Assembly: GCF_002240055.1 (NCBI RefSeq) | Contig: NZ_CP016753.1 | Coordinates: 248,001-312,000, forward strand | Direction of reading: 5' to 3' | Source: Leptotrichia sp. oral taxon 498 | Lineage (GTDB): Bacteria; Fusobacteriota; Fusobacteriia; Fusobacteriales; Leptotrichiaceae | Length of the DNA stretch: 64,000 bases | Shown here: in pieces, positions 19,890-30,100 of the stretch | Layout of the letters: the number at the start of each line of letters is the position of its first letter | How positions within the stretch are numbered: the stretch's first letter is position 1 | Position numbers and translations under genes: made by a program | The notes under the pieces: model-generated | The model's input: only the letters and a program-made list of their open reading frames with translations | Told to the model about the DNA's origin: nothing | The model's database searches: none

Positions 19890-19912
19890 TTCATAGAGTA
19901 AAACACTCTACG
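19890..19912 (+). repeat. Inverted repeat, right copy, in the operon leader
   Basis: This is the reverse complement of 18494-18516 with one mismatch. It lies between the operon promoter and the HTH gene, so it is also transcribed in the leader. Confidence 0.8.
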
Positions 19913-19977
19913 AATAAAGAATCATGATAAGGAATTACTTTAAAGCTGGCATCATAAATTTTATCTATGGAGGGAAT

Positions 19978-20277
19978 ATGAAAGCATTTGAGATGGAAGC
20001 AAAAAAAGAATTATGTTGTATTCAGCTAGTCAATGATTTGCCTGTACTACGTGCTCGTCTTGGTGTTTCACAAGAAGAAGTTGCAGAAAAAATAGGTGTT
20101 TCAAGACAAACTTATAATTCATATGAATCAAAGAAGGGAAAAATTCCATGGAATATATGCATAGCATTAGTTTCTTATTTTGTTAGTAACAGTAAGACTC
20201 TTGAAATGATAAAAGGCAATACGTACACTTTGGAACTCATGGAAGAAATCTTTAACTCAAACTTCCCACACCAATAA
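19978..20277 (+). CDS. Cro/CI-type HTH transcriptional regulator
   Basis: The 99-residue product has an HTH_3 domain: LRARLGVSQEEVAEKIGVSRQTYNSYES, at about residues 27-55. I start at ATG 19978 because GGAGGG lies 5 bases upstream; the upstream ATG at 19924 has no ribosome site. It is the first gene after the consensus promoter and precedes the GTPase/Hsp70 operon, so it probably controls that operon or its own promoter. No effector-binding domain is evident. Confidence 0.85.
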   Translation: MKAFEMEAKKELCCIQLVNDLPVLRARLGVSQEEVAEKIGVSRQTYNSYESKKGKIPWNICIALVSYFVSNSKTLEMIKGNTYTLELMEEIFNSNFPHQ

Positions 20278-20343
20278 GGTGCGAATCCCATTTTGGGTAT
20301 AGGAAGTCTTAGTCTTTAAATAAAAAGGAAGAGGGAAAAAATT

Positions 20344-21966
20344 ATGTTTGAACTAATAGCAGCCATTATACTTATTTATCTTGCATACTTACTGATTGTA
20401 AAAGTGTTGATACCAGTTGGTGCTGTTGTAGGTGGAATCGCTTTGGTTATAGTTGCAGGAGTAGCTGTAATTGTTGGCTTTTTCACAGCATTTGCAAACT
20501 ATATTAAGGCTGTGCGAGAAAATATTAATTTTAGAAATTGGGAATGGGAAAAGGATGATGAACCGGCAAAACGCAGCTATTTTTTTGGACCTGGATATGC
20601 TCAATTAACAGGAACCATTAAAAAAGCTTTTGAACTAAATGCACTATCAGGAGAAAAAGTTAGTACAATTGCAAAAGGGTTTAAGGGCGATAGCGATGGA
20701 ATATGGGGAGGAATTAAATCAATATATGGTGTTATATATCTGATTATTGCTGATATATGTATTTATGTTATTGGTTCTTTATTATGTGCTGTATTCGGAA
20801 TTATTCATGGAGCTATTACATCGGTAATAATGATATTAACTTATATTATTTTTATAATCGTATGGATAATTGACAGATTGTATTTGCTTAAAAATGAGAT
20901 TAGATCAGACTGTCCAGTTTGTCATAGTAGATTCTTGATCCCTACATTCATGTGTCCTGAATGTGGAGCAATGCACAAGAAACTTGTTCCAGGACCATAT
21001 GGAATATGGAAGCACAAGTGTACTTGTGGACATAAAATTCCATCAACTTTTCTTAGTGGTAGATCAAAACTTGATGCGTATTGTCCAGATTGTGGATCTC
21101 CTTTAGTTGCGTCAGATGCAAGACAGCTTGTCTTTCAGTTGATTGGTGGAAGTAAATCAGGAAAAACAGTATTTCTGTCAGCGTATTTCCATGAATATTT
21201 AGAAAAATTAAGAAAGAATCGAAATTTAGAGATTGAAATTTCAGACCAGTATCAGCCATTTTTTGCTGAATTAGAAGAATGGTATAGCGGTGTCGAGTGT
21301 CCTGCTACAGCGCAGCTTAATTCGCAAATGTACCCGCTGCTAATTAATAGTTCATTGGGAATAAAGCGTCAGTTTTCTATTTATGATATTGCGGGAGAAA
21401 TGTTTGATGGATTTACGGCAGAAAGTGAAATCCTTCAGCAACAATTTCATTATTGCAATGGCCTTTTATTCTTAATTGATCCTTTCAGTAGTGGAAATCT
21501 TCGTGAGGATAGAATCAACTCTGGTGAAGACATGTCGGACTTTAGTGATATGCCGGTTGAGGATGTGGTAACGAATTTTATAAATTATCTTGTTACTATA
21601 GGACATAAGAAAGCAAATGCGAGATGTACAATACCTATGGCAGTACTAATAGCAAAGGCTGATGTGAGAGAAATTAAAAGGGTAATTGGCCCTGCTAAAA
21701 TTTCGAGTGTGTTCAAGAATAATCAAAATGGATATACAAGTTATGATGAGGCTCGTGATGGTGAATGCAGAAAGTTTTTGATGGATATCGGTTTGTCTGC
21801 AACAGTAGAAAATCTAGAGACGGAGTTTTCAAATTTGCATTATTTCCCTGTAAGTGCTATGGGACATGCACCAGATGGAAGTGAATATGAACCGTGGGGT
21901 GTCACAGATGCAATTGATTGGATGTTGCCGTTAGCAGATAAGGAGTTGGCGGATCTGATTATGTAA
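20344..21966 (+). CDS. Membrane-anchored zinc-ribbon GTPase (double-GTPase/DO-GTPase-like)
   Basis: The 540-residue protein has two N-terminal membrane helices (about 1-50) and two more (about 128-180), then three paired-cysteine zinc ribbons (CPVCHSRF..CPECG, CTCG, CPDCG). A TRAFAC-type GTPase domain follows: P-loop GGSKSGKT (about residue 267), switch-II-like DIAGE (about 350) and AKAD (about 435) in place of NKxD. This layout fits the bacterial GTPases paired with GAP1-type proteins in conflict systems; a second GTPase and a GAP1-like gene lie downstream. It is the first structural gene of the operon and likely places the complex at the membrane. Exact family naming is from memory of motifs. 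Confidence 0.75.
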   Translation: MFELIAAIILIYLAYLLIVKVLIPVGAVVGGIALVIVAGVAVIVGFFTAFANYIKAVRENINFRNWEWEKDDEPAKRSYFFGPGYAQLTGTIKKAFELNALSGEKVSTIAKGFKGDSDGIWGGIKSIYGVIYLIIADICIYVIGSLLCAVFGIIHGAITSVIMILTYIIFIIVWIIDRLYLLKNEIRSDCPVCHSRFLIPTFMCPECGAMHKKLVPGPYGIWKHKCTCGHKIPSTFLSGRSKLDAYCPDCGSPLVASDARQLVFQLIGGSKSGKTVFLSAYFHEYLEKLRKNRNLEIEISDQYQPFFAELEEWYSGVECPATAQLNSQMYPLLINSSLGIKRQFSIYDIAGEMFDGFTAESEILQQQFHYCNGLLFLIDPFSSGNLREDRINSGEDMSDFSDMPVEDVVTNFINYLVTIGHKKANARCTIPMAVLIAKADVREIKRVIGPAKISSVFKNNQNGYTSYDEARDGECRKFLMDIGLSATVENLETEFSNLHYFPVSAMGHAPDGSEYEPWGVTDAIDWMLPLADKELADLIM

Positions 21967-22000
21967 ACTAATATGATAAACGAATAGGAAGGAGATAAAT

Positions 22001-23137
22001 ATGGCATTAGATAATAAGCTAAAGTCAGAAATGACAGGTAGTGGAACTTGTTCGAGTCAGAACAGTACAGCACCGGTTCCAAATTTCCAAAATACTCAAT
22101 CTGAATCTGAACCATCTGTACAGGGTACACGGATAGATGATGGGAAAGTTTCTCCGAAGGCGGTGCCGAAACCACAGCCAACAGTTCATCAGGAGTCTCA
22201 TGACTCCACGGAAATGCTTTTAATATCTATTGAAAAGCAACTAAAGTCATTAAATCAAAGTGTGGCAGATTTAGAGCAAGAAGTTAGTTCTTGTAAGAAT
22301 CCGGATTATAGAGTTGTATTTTCTAAAATTGATTCCGCAAGAAGTAGCATTGAGAAAATGATTTTGGGGATTAGTGAAAATCAAAATACTTCAAATGATA
22401 GCTGTTTAGTAGAAAAAATTGCAAAATTTGAAGAAATACTCATTGCGGTAACTGAAAAGCAAGATAAAAATGATAGACAGCTAGCACAGACATTAAGGGA
22501 AAATGCGAACTTCCAAATCCAGGTACGCCAAGGAATGCAAAAGGATCTCGATGTACTGAAAGAACAACAAAGCGGAGAACAATTTAATCCAATTTTAAAA
22601 GAAATTGCTTCAATGTATGTTGAGTATCAAACTTTACTTGAGGATGAAACTATCTCAGATTTATCTAAGAAAAATCTCAAAGCATTGTTTGAACAGATGG
22701 AAGATTTACTCATAGATTATGATGCAGAAATAACTCGTAGTGAGGTGGGAGACACTCGACAAACAAGAAGCACAAAGATTATTGAGAAGGTTTCTACTGC
22801 TGATCAGGAGAAGCACAATACTATAGCAACAAGCAGAAAACCGGGCGTTTTGAGAGGCAGAACAGTTTTATATCCTGAATTTGTAGATGTCTACGTATAT
22901 GATCCTACTATTATTCAAGAGGAAATATTTGATCAAGCTTCAACAGATCTGGATAATAATCTGGAAGAGGGGCTAGCAGGGAATATCATTACGGAAACTG
23001 TTGTTAGTGAAGCCCCATTAGAAAGTGCTAGTGATTGCGATGCTGTTGATGTAAATGAAGAGGCCACTTTAGAGAATTGGATAGATAAAGAAATTCTTGA
23101 GGAAGACGAAGAAAAACACATAGATAAGGAGAATTGA
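22001..23137 (+). CDS. Coiled-coil protein with GrpE-like C-terminal part
   Basis: The N-terminal 75 residues are disordered (Ser/Thr/Pro/Gln-rich), followed by a long coiled coil (about 75-235). Residues about 240-300 then resemble the GrpE head: a short helix pair, DTRQTRSTKIIEKVSTADQ and KPGVLRGRTVLYPEFVDVYV, matching the GrpE pattern 'G..L..RVLRPA.V.V'. An acidic tail follows. GrpE is the nucleotide-exchange factor of Hsp70, and two Hsp70 genes follow immediately (this stop and the next start are 1 base apart). I infer a dedicated exchange factor for the island's Hsp70s. The resemblance is by eye only. Confidence 0.6.
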   Translation: MALDNKLKSEMTGSGTCSSQNSTAPVPNFQNTQSESEPSVQGTRIDDGKVSPKAVPKPQPTVHQESHDSTEMLLISIEKQLKSLNQSVADLEQEVSSCKNPDYRVVFSKIDSARSSIEKMILGISENQNTSNDSCLVEKIAKFEEILIAVTEKQDKNDRQLAQTLRENANFQIQVRQGMQKDLDVLKEQQSGEQFNPILKEIASMYVEYQTLLEDETISDLSKKNLKALFEQMEDLLIDYDAEITRSEVGDTRQTRSTKIIEKVSTADQEKHNTIATSRKPGVLRGRTVLYPEFVDVYVYDPTIIQEEIFDQASTDLDNNLEEGLAGNIITETVVSEAPLESASDCDAVDVNEEATLENWIDKEILEEDEEKHIDKEN

Positions 23138-23138
23138 T

Positions 23139-24755
23139 ATGAGCACATATGGTATTGATTTAGGAACAACTTACTCTTGTATTGCAACTTTAGATCGTAA
23201 TGGTAATCCTGAAGTTGTTAGAAATCAAGCGGATGCAAGTGATACTTTGGCATCAGCAGTATTTTTTGAAAGTGCAGACAATGTTGTTATTGGTAATAGT
23301 GCCAAAGATATGGTTGAAACAGATGGAGAAAGAGTTGTCCAGTTTGTAAAACGCGAAATTGGAAAACCTAATGCACGCACTTATGAATTTGATGGAAAAA
23401 CATACACTCCAGTCGAGATTAGTGCACTTATTCTTGGCCGTTTGAAGCAGATGGTTGAAGAGCAGGGTGGTTCCGTAGATGATGTTGTTATTACCTGTCC
23501 TGCGTATTTTGGTCTTGAAGAGCGTAATGCAACAAAAGAGGCAGGCAAACTTGCGGGTATGAATGTTCGAAATTTAATTAACGAGCCTACAGCAGCGGCA
23601 CTTAGCTATTGTGCTCGTCAATTCCAAGAAGAAAAAACTATTTTAGTTTATGACCTTGGTGGTGGTACATTCGATGTTACTATTGTAAAAATGTCACTAG
23701 TAATGAATAGCGATGGAAACGAGGTTCAGATGGTTACTGTTATTACAACAGGTGGCAATGATGAACTTGGTGGTAAAGATTGGGATGATAAGCTTTTCGA
23801 TCACATTCTTCAGGCTTGCTGTGACGAAAATGGCCTCACACCAGACGAAATTGATGTTGAAACTCGTCAGCTGATTAGAAGTCGTGTAGAAATTACCAAG
23901 AAGAAGCTTAGTAATGCTGAGACAGCAAAAGTAAAGATAAATGTCAATGGTGCGATGACCACAATTAATATTACCCGTGAAGAGTTTGAAAATCTTACTT
24001 CGGATAAAGTGGCTCAAACTATGACATACGTTGAAGACACTCTGCAGAAAGCTGGAAATATTGAAATCGATACGGTGTTACTTGTGGGAGGTTCTACATT
24101 TATGCCGATGATTCGTAATGCAGTAGAAGCAAGATTTCCTGGAAAAGTGCAGATTGAGGATCCGGATAGAGCAGTTGCAAAGGGAGCTGCAATTTGTGCA
24201 AGTATGTTAGTTGAAGAAGCAGAAGCACCTTCGCCGGAACCTGTTGACCCGGAACCTCAGCCATCGCACGGAAGTGGTCTTTCTAAGAGATTTGTTGTTG
24301 TAGATCAGACTCCTCGTTCTTTCGGTCCTGGTGTATTAAATGAAGTTGGTGATTATATTATTGATAATATAATTAAAATGGGAGAAATTATACCAGCAAC
24401 AGCTGTGAAAACTTACTACACAGCGGCTGATAATATGGAGAAGATTGTTCTTCGTGCTTTTGAGAATATGTCACAGGACGAAATCCTTACACCTTGTGTG
24501 AATAACATGGGTGAACCACAGCAGACCGATCCGGCACATAACGTAAAGCTTCTGGGCGAACTTGAGATGCTTTTACCTCCTAACACAAAAAAGGGATCTC
24601 CTATAGAAGTTACTTTCCAGATAGATGCAGTTGGTGTATATGTAAAGGCTGTAAATCTTTCTACCGGTGAAATTGTGGAGACTACACTTAGAATGGAATC
24701 TGATGTTGATGCAGAAACAAGTGCAGTTAATCAGGTGAGTATTTCTGCCGAATAA
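23139..24755 (+). CDS. Hsp70/DnaK-family protein of the GTPase island
   Basis: The 538-residue protein carries GIDLGTTYSCIA, TCPAYFGLEERNATKEAG, INEPTAAALSY, YDLGGGTFDVTIV and LLVGGSTFMP, so the ATPase domain is complete. A Pro/Glu/Ser linker (PSPEPVDPEPQPS, about residue 365) replaces the usual hydrophobic interdomain linker, and the remaining about 155 residues form a beta-rich region without the helical lid. It is therefore not a standard DnaK. It follows the GrpE-like gene with overlapping control signals (AAGGAG inside the upstream coding end) and is followed by a hairpin terminator that may set its level above the next genes. Confidence 0.9.
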   Translation: MSTYGIDLGTTYSCIATLDRNGNPEVVRNQADASDTLASAVFFESADNVVIGNSAKDMVETDGERVVQFVKREIGKPNARTYEFDGKTYTPVEISALILGRLKQMVEEQGGSVDDVVITCPAYFGLEERNATKEAGKLAGMNVRNLINEPTAAALSYCARQFQEEKTILVYDLGGGTFDVTIVKMSLVMNSDGNEVQMVTVITTGGNDELGGKDWDDKLFDHILQACCDENGLTPDEIDVETRQLIRSRVEITKKKLSNAETAKVKINVNGAMTTINITREEFENLTSDKVAQTMTYVEDTLQKAGNIEIDTVLLVGGSTFMPMIRNAVEARFPGKVQIEDPDRAVAKGAAICASMLVEEAEAPSPEPVDPEPQPSHGSGLSKRFVVVDQTPRSFGPGVLNEVGDYIIDNIIKMGEIIPATAVKTYYTAADNMEKIVLRAFENMSQDEILTPCVNNMGEPQQTDPAHNVKLLGELEMLLPPNTKKGSPIEVTFQIDAVGVYVKAVNLSTGEIVETTLRMESDVDAETSAVNQVSISAE

Positions 24756-24780
24756 AACATTCTTAGTTAAATAAATGAAA

Positions 24781-24815
24781 ATGCGCTATGCGTCTGTGGC
24801 GCATAGCGTATTTTT
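24781..24815 (+). terminator. Internal hairpin terminator / attenuator
   Basis: ATGCGCTATGCG pairs with CGCATAGCGTAT (one G-T pair) around a short loop and is followed by TTTTT. It lies between two genes of the same direction and theme, so it probably lets only part of transcription through. Confidence 0.8.
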
Positions 24816-24884
24816 CGTTGAAAAGGATTTTTTTCTAATTAGCAATATGTTGAAAAGCTAAAATTATACTTAGGAGGATTATCA

Positions 24885-27140
24885 ATGGGAATAAAAGTTG
24901 GAATTGATTTAGGCACTACATTCTCAGCTGTTGCGATGATGGATGAGAAAAAAGGACAACCTGTTATTGTTTCTAATACATTGGGAGAAAGAATCACGCC
25001 ATCTGTTATTCAGTTTACAGAGGACGATGAGATAATTGTAGGTGCTGAGGCAAAGGAAGCTTTTGAAGCTGGCGAATCCGGATGTGCCTCTGTGTTTAAG
25101 AGAAGTATGGGAAGTAATGATACATACTGTTCTTTTAATGGGAAACAATATACAGCAGAAGATTTATCTGCAATTTTACTTCGTTATCTTAAAGAAGAGG
25201 CGGAAGCAGTAACGCATCAAAAGATTGATGAAGCTGTTGTGACCGTGCCTGCGTATTTTTATCACAAGGAGCGTCAAGCAACCATGAATGCTGCCAAAAA
25301 AGCAGGCTTAAATATTCGCCAGATTATTAACGAGCCAACAGCAGCAGCTATGAACTATGGTGTTAATCATTGGCGTGAAAATGCTCGTGTTTTGGTATAT
25401 GACCTTGGTGGAGGAACATTTGATGTAACTCTTGTACAAATGAAGAAAAACAATCAGATGGAATCTTTACAGACTACAGGAGATCATACACTTGGTGGAA
25501 AAGATTGGGACGCTCGTTTAAGTGCAGAAATTGAAAGCAAAATTGAGAGCGAAACAGGCTTCTATGTCTCAGAGTATCCAGAGATACATCAAACTGTAAT
25601 TCAAAATGCGGAAAATATAAAAAAACAGCTGACAACACGAAATGTTGCAAATGTCAGACTTAATCTTCCAAACTATGGTTGGTATTCAACAACTATATCA
25701 CTTGAAGAATTTGAACAGAGTACAACAGATTTGATTGAAAGAACTGGAACACTTTGTGAAAGTCTTCTAAGAGGATTAGGAATCGGATGGAGAGACATAA
25801 CAGATATTCTCTTGGTTGGTGGTTCTACAAGAATGCGTCAAGTGTCGTCGTATTTGAAAAGAATTAGCGGTCATACACCACTTGCCCAGGTAAATCCAGA
25901 TGAAGCGGTTGCATTAGGAGCTGCTATTCAAGTACATCTTCCATTACCAGAATACAGCGTAATCACTATGGCACCACCTAAACAAGAAAACACCAGCAAT
26001 TCAGAGTTCTTTAAGTTTAAAAGACAGGAGTTGAAAACTGCGTCGCAACAAGCACAGAAGTATACTTTGCCAGGCACTGTTGGAAAGGAAACTGCATTAA
26101 ATAATGCATTGTGTATGAGTCATGTTGATGTAGTTGCACATGCAATGGGGGTCATTGCGGTAAATGCGGAGGGAACGCATTATATCAATAAAACAATCGT
26201 GCCGGCCAATCAGAAAATACCTGTCAAATGTGCAGAAGCATTTCACTACTACACGTCAGCACGTGGAGATAATGAAGTAGAAATTTATGTTTTACAAGGA
26301 ACAAAAGCACCGTTAGACTGTGAAATTATTGGAAAATATGTTGTTTCTGGAATTAGCCATGATAGAACTGACAATCCTACAACAATAAAAATCCAGTATA
26401 GCTATGACATAAATGGCATGGTTCATGTTCAGGCTCGTCAGGGAAGTGGTACAACAGATTTGCCTATTAGAGAAGAGGCTGTTCCAGCTGACATGAGTAA
26501 ATTTGGAAGACCTATTGATCCACAAGAAATGAAGCCAATCGCAGAAGCCTTGTCAGTTGTAATGGCAGTGGATGTTTCGGGAAGTATGTCTGGAAAACCT
26601 ATAGAAGATGCTCGTAATGCAATGTGCCATTTTGTTGATAATTTTGAGGATTATCCAGGAGATGTTGAAATTGGTGTTATTGCAGTATCTGATTCATCAA
26701 AAGTAGTTCAGCCTTTAACTAGCAATTTACACAAGTGCAAAACATCTATCAGATCAATTACTGAGTGCATGACAGGTGTATGTAATGCAGGGCATCCATT
26801 TAATGACATTCAATCTATGCTTGGAAGCTTAGATGGGAAACGTCTAGGAATTGTCCTTGCAGATGGAATGTGGGAGAATCAGTCATTAGCAGTAAGTGAA
26901 GCGAAAAGTTGTCATCGTATGGGAATTGACATTACGGGAATCGGTTTTGGTAGTGCTGATGAAAAATTTTTACGTGATATAAGTTCAGGGGATATTGATT
27001 CCATGCTTGTTGACCAGAGCGAATTGACTCAAAGCTTTGGAAAGATTGCACAGGAAATTGGTGGAAGTAATACAGGAAAGCATGGGCGTACAGGTGCAGA
27101 AACATCAGTTGCTACATGGTTAGCAATTAATGAACAATAG
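24885..27140 (+). CDS. Hsp70-von Willebrand factor A fusion protein
   Basis: Residues 1-370 form an Hsp70 ATPase domain (GIDLGTTFSAVA, VPAYFYHKERQAT, INEPTAAAMNYG, YDLGGGTFDVTLV, LLVGGSTRMRQV). A beta substrate-binding-like region runs to about residue 540 (SYDINGMVHVQARQGSG). A vWA domain starts at about residue 560 with an intact MIDAS motif, AVDVSGSMSG. The fusion of a chaperone ATPase to a metal-dependent protein-binding domain is unusual. vWA domains in bacterial NTPase systems commonly dock partner proteins; here the partner may be the J-like/FN3 protein encoded next. AGGAGG lies before the ATG. Confidence 0.9.
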   Translation: MGIKVGIDLGTTFSAVAMMDEKKGQPVIVSNTLGERITPSVIQFTEDDEIIVGAEAKEAFEAGESGCASVFKRSMGSNDTYCSFNGKQYTAEDLSAILLRYLKEEAEAVTHQKIDEAVVTVPAYFYHKERQATMNAAKKAGLNIRQIINEPTAAAMNYGVNHWRENARVLVYDLGGGTFDVTLVQMKKNNQMESLQTTGDHTLGGKDWDARLSAEIESKIESETGFYVSEYPEIHQTVIQNAENIKKQLTTRNVANVRLNLPNYGWYSTTISLEEFEQSTTDLIERTGTLCESLLRGLGIGWRDITDILLVGGSTRMRQVSSYLKRISGHTPLAQVNPDEAVALGAAIQVHLPLPEYSVITMAPPKQENTSNSEFFKFKRQELKTASQQAQKYTLPGTVGKETALNNALCMSHVDVVAHAMGVIAVNAEGTHYINKTIVPANQKIPVKCAEAFHYYTSARGDNEVEIYVLQGTKAPLDCEIIGKYVVSGISHDRTDNPTTIKIQYSYDINGMVHVQARQGSGTTDLPIREEAVPADMSKFGRPIDPQEMKPIAEALSVVMAVDVSGSMSGKPIEDARNAMCHFVDNFEDYPGDVEIGVIAVSDSSKVVQPLTSNLHKCKTSIRSITECMTGVCNAGHPFNDIQSMLGSLDGKRLGIVLADGMWENQSLAVSEAKSCHRMGIDITGIGFGSADEKFLRDISSGDIDSMLVDQSELTQSFGKIAQEIGGSNTGKHGRTGAETSVATWLAINEQ

Positions 27141-27157
27141 TGAGAGGTACTTATCCG

Positions 27158-30100
27158 ATGGACAGACGAAATTATTTTGAGATTCTTGGACTTGACTTTG
27201 ATCCGCCTGAAAAAAACCAGCGACGTATAGATAAAGCAATTGCTGAGTGGAAAAAGCGTACAGAAGATATGCTTGCAAATGAAACAATTGCAACACGTAG
27301 AGCTGTACTTTCAGACGAATTGTCTCTTCATGATAATATGGTTGAGACTTTACGTGAGAACAAGACCAGAAATATAGAGGCGCGAGCTCTTAAAGAGATT
27401 CGCACTCAACAATTAGAAAAGTTGATTGATATTATGCTGATCGGACAATCGGGAACTCCTGAAGTGACAAATGCACAGATAAGAAATGTGCATTTAAAAT
27501 TAAAATTGTCCCCTAAAACAATAGAAGATACTTACGTAAAAAAAGGATTCGTTATACAGCAAGTAACTAAAACTGTCAATCTTAATGATGCGTTTTTGAC
27601 CACTGTGGTAGCAGGAAATATCAGTAGTAAGATTTCACAGCTTCAAACAATGGCAATACCTAAATATCCGTGGACACCGAATGTTTCAGATTTATATGAT
27701 TTAGCATGTTATTTTGGTGGGGGAAGTGATAGCGATACTGGAAGTTATCACAAAAAAAGAACAACAGAATTATATAGCATTATGGAATCTTGGGCAGCAC
27801 AATTTGCAAGTGATATGAGTACACAAGGTCATTTGTTGGCAGATTTGTTCACAGCTGGAACTACTCAAGTTTTCAACACTGAGGCAAATCGAAAAAAATA
27901 CGATCAGTCTCTAGAACGAGAAAAGATGAAAGAATTCTTTTCATTATTAAAAACTGCGCCAGAAGATTTCAAAAAAGATCGTTACTTTGCGGACAGTTGC
28001 ATTAGAACAATACAAAAGAGTTTTCCGGATTATAATTTATCACTGGCATTATATAATCAGGAAGCCGGACTAATGCAGGATCCATACGAACCGTTAGAAG
28101 CATTAATTCACTTGACGTGTAATTCGTGTAAAGCTCCAGCAGAGTTTAGAACTAGAGAGGACGCTGAACGAGGAAAATGTGCTGTCTGTGGGGCGTCACT
28201 TTATGTCGAGTGTCCAAAATGTCATAAGAAAGTACCAGCGACAGCGGATCGATGTTCTTGTGGATTCCTGATTTCAGAGATGCAATTCTTTGATGATTAT
28301 ATTAAAGCTGCTGAATTTGCTCTTAAAGAAATGGATTTAGGTAAAGCTAGTAAGCAGTTTGCAAATGCAGAAAATGCTTTTCCGGGACATCCAAAACTTT
28401 TAACCTTGTCGCAAAGAATAAAAGCAGAGCGAGACAAGTATGATAAGCCACTCAATGAATTAAAGGCTTTAATAGCTGCGCGTATGTTTAGTAAGGCACA
28501 AACATTATTGGGAGCATTAAGTGCCTCAATGCCTCAATTAAAACTAGATAGTCAGAAGAAAGTGATAGATGAAAAAATGGCAGAAGTTAAACGCTTGATG
28601 CCATCTGGATCACTATCACCTGTTGACAAAGCAAATAGATGCGTAGAAATCCTTCAAATTGTGGAAGATTATCAGCCAGCAATAGATGTATTGATTGCTT
28701 CGAGACCAAGGAAACCTTTAAACTTAAATGCAGCAGTAACGGGAACATCTTCATTGATATGTACTTTATCGTGGAATGCAACTGGTGATAAGGGTATTAA
28801 ATATCAAGTTGTAAGAAAGAAGAATGGTGTTCCGCAAAGACAGGCAGATGGTGAAGTTTTGGCTGCGGATATTGGGGATCTTAGTTATAAGGATACTTCT
28901 TTGCAACCAGGTATTAGCTATGGGTATGCAGTTTTTGCATGCAGAAGAAATGTTTTTTCAGATCCATCTGTATGTGAGATTGCAAACTTTAGTGAATTAG
29001 ATACAAAACATCTTCGAACTTCGGCTGAGAATGGTATTTGTCGTTTTAGTTGGGTTTTACCTCCAAATTGCATTGGAGTCCGTATTCTTAGAAGTACGAA
29101 TGCGATTCCATCAGAAAATGTTACTTCTGGAAGTACTGTTGTAGCTGCTAAGGCATCAGCAAACTTTGATGACTCTGGAGTTTCAAATAACAATACATAT
29201 GGTTATCGTTTACAATGCGTATATCTATATGAAAATAGCTTTAGGTATAGTAAGGGTGTTACTGTCATGCTAACGCCAGAACAACCACCTGTAGCATTAA
29301 GAAATATTACATCACGTATCGAAGGCCGATTAGTTACTATTCGCTGGAATTCACCAGATAATGCACAGAGATCTGTTCTTATCAGGGAAGTTTCTTCAAA
29401 TGCAGCGGCTAATCTTATTGGTCAGGTAATTCCTGCGTCAGATATTAACTCAATGCTTGGAAATGGAAGAAATTATGCGAATACAATGAGTACAACATTG
29501 CAAGCACAGTTTGAAATTCCGCCAAACATGTCGTGTGCATTGGCAATAATATGTGTTGCAGGCTCTAAGGGAATTATTTCAGATATTGTTCGTGTTTCTA
29601 GTGTTGAAAAATGTGAAATTGATAAACGCCAGACGAGAATAGAAGGAAACAGATTAAGAATTGTCCTTGCAAATAAACTTAAAAATTTGGAAAGAATTCA
29701 CTACATTGTCGCAAAGAAGACTGGTTCTACAGTTCCATGGGCAACGATTGAAGATGCGAAACATAAATCGCTATCTATTGTATCATTGAGAGACTATGAA
29801 CGAGATGGGATGATTCTTGTAGAAATGCTTCCTAAAACTGATCTTTATATATCAGTGATTGGACAGTATAAAATGCCAGATGGCAGTACTATTTACTCGG
29901 AACCTTCGAAATTGAGATTAAGTAATAAACCCAAGGAAAAAATAACATATCGATTTAGCTGGAGAACAGGAGGTTTCTTCAGTCGAGCAAAAGCAAAAAA
30001 TTGCAAATTAGTGGTTTATTCGAATGCAGAAGAAACTCCGGAAATATATGTGGTATATAAATCGGACGGGCATATTCCTATGAAATTGCAAGATCCAAAA

